DNA of 64,000 nucleotides, taken from Elusimicrobia bacterium CG_4_9_14_3_um_filter_62_55 (GTDB lineage: Bacteria; Elusimicrobiota; Elusimicrobia; UBA1565). Under the pieces are notes generated by a model. The model worked only from the letters and a program-made list of their open reading frames with translations. It had not been told where the DNA came from and searched no databases. Both the position numbers and the translations under genes were made by a program. Positions within the stretch are counted from its first letter, which is position 1, and each line of letters begins with the position of its first letter. The stretch lies in contig PFUL01000194.1 of assembly GCA_002790095.1 (NCBI GenBank), positions 19,116 through 83,115 of the forward strand, written 5' to 3'. This document shows, piece by piece, positions 58,445 through 64,000 of the stretch.

Positions 58445-60955
58445 ATGACGACCGCAACCAAGAGCAGTCCCGCCGTCAACGGCTCCGCCAACGGCTCTCA
58501 CGATCCCGCTGAGCCGGTTTGGGCGGCCTGGTCGACGCTGAGCGCGAAAGCGCTCGCGGACCTCGACGCCGCGCACGGCTGGTCCCTCAACGCCGAAGAA
58601 CTCGCGGCGATCCAGGCCTTTTTCAAGAAACTTAAGCGCGAACCGTCCCATGCCGAGATAGAAACCTTGGCCCAAACCTGGTCCGAGCACTGCAAGCACA
58701 AGACCTTCACCAGCGCGATCCTCTACAAAGAAGGCCGGGTCACGAAGCGCTTCAAGAACCTGTTGAAGGAGACGATCAAGGAACCGACCCGGAAGCTGAA
58801 AAAGACTTGGTGCCTCTCCGTTTTCGAGGACAACGCCGGGATCATCGCGCTGGACAAGAAATGGGCCCTCGCCTTCAAAGTCGAAACGCATAATCACCCT
58901 TGCGCGGTGGAACCCTACGGCGGAGCAGAAACCGGAGTCGGCGGCGTCATCCGGGACGTGCTCGGCGCCGGTCTGGGCGCGAAGCCCGTGATGAACACCG
59001 ACGTATTCTGCTTCTGCCCCCCCGACTACGAGGGAGAGCTTCCGGAAGGGACGCTGCATCCGCGGCGCACCATGATGAGCGTCGTCGACGGCGTCCGCGA
59101 CTACGGAAACCGGATGGGCATCCCGACCGCGGCGGGCGCGATTTGGTTCGACGAGGCCTATAAAACCAACCCGCTCGTCTTCGTCGGGACGGTCGGACTG
59201 ATGCCGAAATCGGCCGTCAAGAAAAGCGTCCAGCCCGGCGATCTAATCGTCGCGGTCGGAGGACGCACCGGCCGCGACGGCCTGCACGGCGCGACCTTTT
59301 CCTCCGCTTCGATCGACGACAACACGTCGACGAGCGCCGTCCAAGTCGGTCACGCCATCGTGGAAAAACGGCTTCTCGATGCGCTTCTCAATGCCCGCGA
59401 CAAGGGACTCTACCGCGGCCTGACCGACTGCGGCGCGGGCGGATTTTCTTCGGCGATCGGAGAAATGGCGGCGCTCTCGGGGCGCAGCGGAGGCGCCCGC
59501 GTCCGGCTGGAATCCGCGCGCCTCAAGACGACGGACCTCTCCCCCTGGGAGATCTGGGTTTCGGAATCGCAGGAACGCATGGTGCTCGCCGTTCCACCGA
59601 AGAATCTGAAAGCGCTCGAAGCCGTGTTTGAGCTTGAAGGCTCCGGCGTGCGCGTGCTCGGGGAATTCACGAACACCGGCCGCCTCGAAGTCTCCTTTGA
59701 GGAGGAGACGCTCGTCGACCTCGAACTGAAGTTTCTTCACGACGGTCTCCCTACGCGGGAACGGACGGCCCGATTCGACCTCCCGTCCAAGTCCTCCCCG
59801 AAACGGGTCAAACGCAGCTCGGACCGGATGAAGGTCGCTGAAATTTTGCATTGGTCCCTGGGAAACCTGAATGTCTGCAGCCGGGAATGGGTCATCCGGC
59901 AATACGACCACGAAGTTCTCGGGGGAACCGTCATCAAGCCCCTTCACGGACTGCATCACGATGCCCCCGGCGACGCCCCCGTCTGGTGGCCCGGGGCGGT
60001 GACCGGGGAAGTCGACAACTTCCGCGGATTCAGCGTGGGACACGGACTCAATCCCGAATACGGGAAACTCGACCCTTACGCGATGGCGCTCTGCGCGGTG
60101 GACGAAGCCCTTGGAAACCTCGCCTGTGTGGGCGCGGATCCGACCAAGGCGGCGCTGCTCGACAACTTCTGCTGGGGGGACGTCGACGATCCCGCCCAAC
60201 TAGGGGGTCTCGTTCGCGCGGCGCTCGGCTGCCGGGACGCGGCGCTGGGATTCCAGACTCCCTTCATTTCCGGAAAGGACAGCCTGTACAACGTCTTCAC
60301 GGACGCGAAGGGCCGCAAGCATTCAATCCCCGGAACGCTGCTCATTTCCGCGATCGCCCCGGTGCATGACATCCGCAAGGCGGTCACGATGGACTTCAAG
60401 GCCCCCAACAACCCGATCTTCCTCGTCGGCGCCACCGGGGAGGATTTCGGCGGGTCCCTCTACGAGCAGTGGAAACGGACCCCGCAGGGTTCGGTCCCCC
60501 TTCCGGATCTCAAGAAAGCGAAGAAGACGCTTTGGACGCTGAGCGCCGCGATTCAAAAAGGGCTCGCGCTTTCCGCGCACAACCTCTCGGAAGGCGGACT
60601 CGCCGTCGCGGCGGCCGAAATGTCCTTCGCCGGCGAGGTCAGCGCGCATCTCGACCTGGACGGCGTCCAACGATCGAACGACGTCCTCGATAACGTTTCG
60701 ATCCTCTTCAGCGAGAGCCCCAGCCGATTCCTCGTCGAAGTCTCCGCGGAGAACGAGAAAGCATTCGTGAAAGCCATGCGGGGAGTCTCCAACTGCCGGA
60801 TCGGATCGACGATCGCCAACCCCGTCTTGCGCGTCACGGCCCTCGATGGGCGGCGCCTGATCGAGGAAAGCCTTCACGCGCTGAAGCGCTCGTGGCAGGC
60901 GCCTCTGCCGCGCATGCTCGACGGCGATACCGCCGCCGATGGGAGAAACGCGTGA
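58445..60955 (+). CDS. purL: Phosphoribosylformylglycinamidine synthase, large subunit
   Basis: 836 residues, between the small PurL (about 740) and the fused form (about 1300). TWSEHCKHKTF, ETHNHPCAVEPYGGAETGVGG, GRTGRDGLHGATFSS and the C-terminal half with SHNLSEGGLAVA-type motif (SAHNLSEGGLAVAAAEM) mark FGAM synthase. It needs PurS and PurQ, both encoded alongside. RBS AAGGGG precedes ATG 58445. Overlaps purQ by 4 nt. Confidence 0.95.
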   Translation: MTTATKSSPAVNGSANGSHDPAEPVWAAWSTLSAKALADLDAAHGWSLNAEELAAIQAFFKKLKREPSHAEIETLAQTWSEHCKHKTFTSAILYKEGRVTKRFKNLLKETIKEPTRKLKKTWCLSVFEDNAGIIALDKKWALAFKVETHNHPCAVEPYGGAETGVGGVIRDVLGAGLGAKPVMNTDVFCFCPPDYEGELPEGTLHPRRTMMSVVDGVRDYGNRMGIPTAAGAIWFDEAYKTNPLVFVGTVGLMPKSAVKKSVQPGDLIVAVGGRTGRDGLHGATFSSASIDDNTSTSAVQVGHAIVEKRLLDALLNARDKGLYRGLTDCGAGGFSSAIGEMAALSGRSGGARVRLESARLKTTDLSPWEIWVSESQERMVLAVPPKNLKALEAVFELEGSGVRVLGEFTNTGRLEVSFEEETLVDLELKFLHDGLPTRERTARFDLPSKSSPKRVKRSSDRMKVAEILHWSLGNLNVCSREWVIRQYDHEVLGGTVIKPLHGLHHDAPGDAPVWWPGAVTGEVDNFRGFSVGHGLNPEYGKLDPYAMALCAVDEALGNLACVGADPTKAALLDNFCWGDVDDPAQLGGLVRAALGCRDAALGFQTPFISGKDSLYNVFTDAKGRKHSIPGTLLISAIAPVHDIRKAVTMDFKAPNNPIFLVGATGEDFGGSLYEQWKRTPQGSVPLPDLKKAKKTLWTLSAAIQKGLALSAHNLSEGGLAVAAAEMSFAGEVSAHLDLDGVQRSNDVLDNVSILFSESPSRFLVEVSAENEKAFVKAMRGVSNCRIGSTIANPVLRVTALDGRRLIEESLHALKRSWQAPLPRMLDGDTAADGRNA

Positions 60956-61728
60956 AAAAACCCAAGGTTCTCATTCTTCGGACCGCCGGAACGAACTGCG
61001 ACATCGAAACGGCGACCGCATTTCGAATGGCCGGCGCCGCTCCCGAACTGGTGCACGTCGGCGAACTCGCGGGGAAAAAGAAGAGCGTCTTCGACTACGC
61101 GATTCTCGCGATTCCCGGCGGGTTTTCCTACGGCGACGACGTTGCGGCCGGCCGCATCCTGGCCAACGAAATCAAATCCCGGGTCAAGGATTTACGCGGC
61201 TTCGTGCGCAGCGGCCGCCCGGTGATCGGCATCTGCAACGGCTTTCAGGTGCTGGTGAAAGCGGGACTCCTCCCCCAAACGCCCTCGGGGGAACAGACGG
61301 CGTCGTTGACGTTCAACGATTCCAACCGCTTCGAAACTCGCTGGGTCCGCCTGCGCATCAATCTTCAGAGCCAATCGCTTTTCACAAAGGACCTCCCGGA
61401 AATGATCGAACTCCCGGTGGCCCACGGCGAGGGGAAGTTCGTCGTTAAATCGCCGAAAGTCCTCGAAGCGCTTAAGAAATCACGCTCAATTTTGATGCAG
61501 TACGTGAACGAGGAAGGAAAATTTTCGAGTTACCCGTATAATCCGAACGGGTCGCTTTTCAACATCGCGGCGATCACGAACCCCGTCGGCAACTGCCTCG
61601 GCATGATGCCCCATCCGGAACGCTACGTCACGCGCTACCACCATCCGAATTGGACGCGTCAAACGTTCTGCAAAGAGGGAGTCGGGCTCGAGATTTTCCG
61701 CAACGCCGTAAAGTACGTATTAAACTGA
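60952..61728 (+). CDS. purQ: Phosphoribosylformylglycinamidine synthase, glutaminase subunit
   Basis: 258 residues, GTG start overlapping the purL stop (GTGA). Class I glutaminase with GGFSYGDDVAAGRI, GICNGFQVLVKAG (nucleophile Cys), and HGEGKF and MMPHPER for the His/Glu pair. Supplies ammonia to PurL. Confidence 0.96.
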   Translation: MKKPKVLILRTAGTNCDIETATAFRMAGAAPELVHVGELAGKKKSVFDYAILAIPGGFSYGDDVAAGRILANEIKSRVKDLRGFVRSGRPVIGICNGFQVLVKAGLLPQTPSGEQTASLTFNDSNRFETRWVRLRINLQSQSLFTKDLPEMIELPVAHGEGKFVVKSPKVLEALKKSRSILMQYVNEEGKFSSYPYNPNGSLFNIAAITNPVGNCLGMMPHPERYVTRYHHPNWTRQTFCKEGVGLEIFRNAVKYVLN

Positions 61729-61752
61729 TCGCGGCCGGGGGGGTAACCGCCT

Positions 61753-63204
61753 ATGTGCGGGATCGTGGGAGTGTCGGACAATCGCAACGCGGCGCAGCTC
61801 GCCTACCTCGGCCTGTTCGCGCTCCAGCATCGCGGCCAAGAAGCGGCGGGCATCGTCACCGCGGACGGCAAGCGCGTCACGGGCCGCACGGCCCTCGGAC
61901 TGGTGGCGGAAGCCTTTCCCGAATTGACGCTGAAGACGCTAAAGGGACGCACCGCCGTCGGCCATGTGCGCTACGCCACGTCCGGAGACGGGGATCTGAA
62001 GAACGCCCAACCGCTCATCTTCGACAACGTTCACGGGCCCATCGCGATCGCCCATAACGGAACTCTGACCAACGCGTTTTCCCTTCGCCGGAAGCTTGAA
62101 AAGCGAGGAGCCATCTTCCGCACTTCGACGGACAGCGAGGTCATCGTCCACCTGATCGCCCGCCATCCGGGACCTGTCGAGGACGCCGTGATCGAGGCGC
62201 TTCGCCAGGTCGAAGGAGCCTATTCGATTCTCTTTGTCACGCCCACCAAACTCATCGCCGCCCGCGACCCTCGAGGATTTCGCCCCTTGGTGCTCGGTCG
62301 GCTCAACCGCTCCTATGTTTTCGCTTCGGAAACGACGGCCCTCCATCAACTCGGCGCCCGCTGCGTGCGCGAGATCGAAGAGGGGGAAATCGCGATCGTA
62401 GAAGACGGACACCTAAAAACGCTCAAGCCCTTTAAACAGGAAAAAAAGGCGCACTGCGTCTTCGAGCAGGTCTATTTCGCCCGTCCCGATTCCGTTCAAT
62501 TCGGGAAAGGGATCCAAGAAACGCGACGCGCGCTCGGCCGCGAACTCGCCAAGGAGATGTCCGGAACCGTGGCCGCCGACATCGTCGTTCCGGTCCCCGA
62601 CTCCGGAGTCCCCGCCGCGCTCGGCTATGCCCAGGAATCCGGCCTCCATCTCGAATTGGGATTCGTCCGAAGCCACTATATCGGAAGAACCTTCATCCAG
62701 CCGGCCCAGGTTCTGCGCGACAACGCCGTCGCCCTGAAACTCTCGCCGGTGCGGGAACTCTTGAAGGGCAAGCGCATCGTGCTCATCGACGATTCGATCG
62801 TCCGCGGAACGACCTCTCGCCGCATCTGTTCGATGCTTCGCGCGGTCGGAGTCAAAGAGATCCACATGGCCGTCTCCTCACCGGCCATCGTTTCCCCCTG
62901 CTACTACGGGATCGACACGCCGAGCAAGTCCGAACTGATCGCCGCGACGAAATCCACGGACGGCATCCGGCGTTTTCTTGGAGTCGACTCCCTGCATTAC
63001 CTCAGCGTGGAAGGACTGCTGCGCGCCGTCGGCGGCGAAACTCCGGAGAATACCTCCTTCTGCACGGCTTGCTTCACGGGAAAATACCCGACGCCCATCG
63101 TCGACTTCACCATCGGCCAATCCTCGCGCAAAGGGGATTTCCGACCGGCCCTCAACGGAATCGAAGAGCCTGCCTCCGAACCCGTTAAGGAAGGAAAACA
63201 ATGA
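61753..63204 (+). CDS. purF: Amidophosphoribosyltransferase
   Basis: 483 residues. MCGIVGVSDN places the nucleophilic Cys at position 2 with no propeptide, so no processing is needed. Glutaminase motifs HRGQEAAGI and GHVRYATSG; PRTase loop VLIDDSIVRGTTSRR. First committed step of purine synthesis. Overlaps purD by 4 nt. Confidence 0.96.
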   Translation: MCGIVGVSDNRNAAQLAYLGLFALQHRGQEAAGIVTADGKRVTGRTALGLVAEAFPELTLKTLKGRTAVGHVRYATSGDGDLKNAQPLIFDNVHGPIAIAHNGTLTNAFSLRRKLEKRGAIFRTSTDSEVIVHLIARHPGPVEDAVIEALRQVEGAYSILFVTPTKLIAARDPRGFRPLVLGRLNRSYVFASETTALHQLGARCVREIEEGEIAIVEDGHLKTLKPFKQEKKAHCVFEQVYFARPDSVQFGKGIQETRRALGRELAKEMSGTVAADIVVPVPDSGVPAALGYAQESGLHLELGFVRSHYIGRTFIQPAQVLRDNAVALKLSPVRELLKGKRIVLIDDSIVRGTTSRRICSMLRAVGVKEIHMAVSSPAIVSPCYYGIDTPSKSELIAATKSTDGIRRFLGVDSLHYLSVEGLLRAVGGETPENTSFCTACFTGKYPTPIVDFTIGQSSRKGDFRPALNGIEEPASEPVKEGKQ

Positions 63205-64000
63205 AGGTGCTTTTGGTCGGCTCGGGAGGACGCGAACACGCTTTAGCCTGGGCGATCGCCAAGAGCCCGTTGCTTGAAAAGCTTTATGCCGTCCCCGGAT
63301 CGGATTCCATCTCGGATTTCGCGGAAACATCCGAACTCGATGTGCTGGCCGCCGCGCGTGCGTTTGGAATCGATCTGGTCGTCATCGGACCCGAAGCGCC
63401 TCTCGCTCGCGGGCTCGCCGACGAGCTCCGCAAGCACGGATTCCCGACATTCGGACCGGGGAAAGAGGCCGCGCGGCTGGAGGCATCCAAATCCTTCGCG
63501 AAGTCCTTCATGGAGCGGCACGCGATCCCCACCGCCCGCTCCCGTACCGTCGCGTCATTCCAAGAGGGCATCACGGCGCTCGCGGATTTTGCAGACGGGG
63601 CGGCGATCAAACTCGACGGTCTCGCCGGCGGAAAGGGGGTCGTCGTCTGCGAAACTCCCGCCGAGGGGGAGAGAACGCTGGAGCGCTTCTTCACGGAGGA
63701 TCGCAAAGCGACGGTTCTCATCGAAGAACGTCTCAGCGGCCCCGAAGTATCTTTACTCGGACTCTGCGACGGAAAACGCTTTCTCGCACTCCCTCCGAGT
63801 TCCGATCACAAACGCCTGCTCAACGGGGACGTCGGTCCGAACACGGGCGGCATGGGGGTGATCGCCCCCGCCCCCGCGATGCCTCCCGAGGAGTTCGAGC
63901 GCGCGACCCGCACGATCATCGAGCCGACCCTTCTCGGCCTGGCCGCAGACGGTCTGGATTTCCGCGGACTCCTCTACATCGGATTGATGATGACCGCCGA
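63201..64000 (+). CDS. purD: Phosphoribosylamine-glycine ligase (3' end outside window)
   Basis: 266 codons are visible from ATG 63201. MKVLLVGSGGREHALAWA, VVIGPEAPLARGLADEL, ATP-grasp KLDGLAGGKGVVV and GDVGPNTGGMGV are all diagnostic of PurD. It overlaps the purF stop and continues beyond the window. Confidence 0.95.
   Translation, partial: MKVLLVGSGGREHALAWAIAKSPLLEKLYAVPGSDSISDFAETSELDVLAAARAFGIDLVVIGPEAPLARGLADELRKHGFPTFGPGKEAARLEASKSFAKSFMERHAIPTARSRTVASFQEGITALADFADGAAIKLDGLAGGKGVVVCETPAEGERTLERFFTEDRKATVLIEERLSGPEVSLLGLCDGKRFLALPPSSDHKRLLNGDVGPNTGGMGVIAPAPAMPPEEFERATRTIIEPTLLGLAADGLDFRGLLYIGLMMTA

Overview
The window reads as GC-rich chromosomal DNA from a diderm bacterium. It has several outer-membrane beta-barrels, lipoproteins, Tat export, minor pseudopilins and AGGAG-type ribosome binding sites. 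The pilin-linked surface protein at 51.5-52.5 kb carries the TTYYPSPYG signature that I associate with Elusimicrobiota and neighbouring lineages, so Elusimicrobiota is my best guess. No rRNA or other marker here proves it.

Layout. 0-8.5 kb: end of an outer-membrane barrel gene, comF, a histidine kinase coupled to a nucleotide-sugar dehydrogenase, then ugd-uxs (UDP-glucose to UDP-glucuronate to UDP-xylose), a perfect 4 x 50-bp tandem array, a GT2 glycosyltransferase and a PAP2/SMS-like membrane enzyme. 8.5-19 kb: a 1218-residue coiled-coil protein, then a CHASE2 adenylate cyclase divergent from a Slam-like TPR/barrel protein and two FecR-domain secreted proteins. 18.7-25.4 kb: cupin, pyrB, a thioredoxin-fold protein without cysteines, AI-2E permease, DEAD-box helicase, D-Ala-D-Ala dipeptidase and a dipeptide epimerase. 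25.4-31.5 kb: a TetR regulator with a consensus promoter and operator, a nine-codon Cys-Gly-Cys mini-ORF, two thiol-redox proteins, then a Fur-type regulator with ApbE, porin, FMN-binding protein and a 4-TM protein. 31.5-36.2 kb: ATPase remnant, DUF427, an HTH-ATPase/STAS-like pair, and an ECF sigma/anti-sigma/transglutaminase/EHP-repeat operon. 36-45.5 kb: flavin disulfide oxidoreductase, DUF1207 barrel, YyaL-like and DsbA-like proteins, tRNA-Arg(GCG), alanine symporter, deaminase, deformylase. 45.5-50.6 kb: a leftward tatA-moaC-moaD-moaE-moaB-moeA-tatC-SLC13 operon. 50.6-54.1 kb: M23 peptidase, pseudopilins and surface protein, tRNA-Cys. 54.2-64 kb: guaB3-guaA-purC-purS-purL-purQ-purF-purD, running off the end.

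Most interesting items. (1) A 55-nt two-hairpin element occurs four times in tandem at 6659-6863 and once more, inverted, at 50577-50631. The two versions have the same length and tetraloop type, and the first stem shows compensatory base changes. (2) The Fur-ApbE-porin-FMN-binding-4TM cluster, with two matching Fur-type boxes, looks like a flavinylated electron-transfer or iron system. (3) The CHASE2 cyclase/Slam-like/FecR cluster may be a type XI-like secretion unit whose cargo is the FecR proteins. (4) The guaB3 leader contains a promoter-proximal intrinsic terminator, an attenuation candidate. (5) The MGPKTPCGC mini-ORF has a perfect Shine-Dalgarno. (6) Several genes have -10 elements only 5-9 nt from the start codon, which predicts leaderless mRNAs.

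Genes are tightly packed, with many 4-nt stop/start overlaps. No stretch longer than about 300 bases lacks a gene. No CRISPR array, insertion sequence or phage module was seen.
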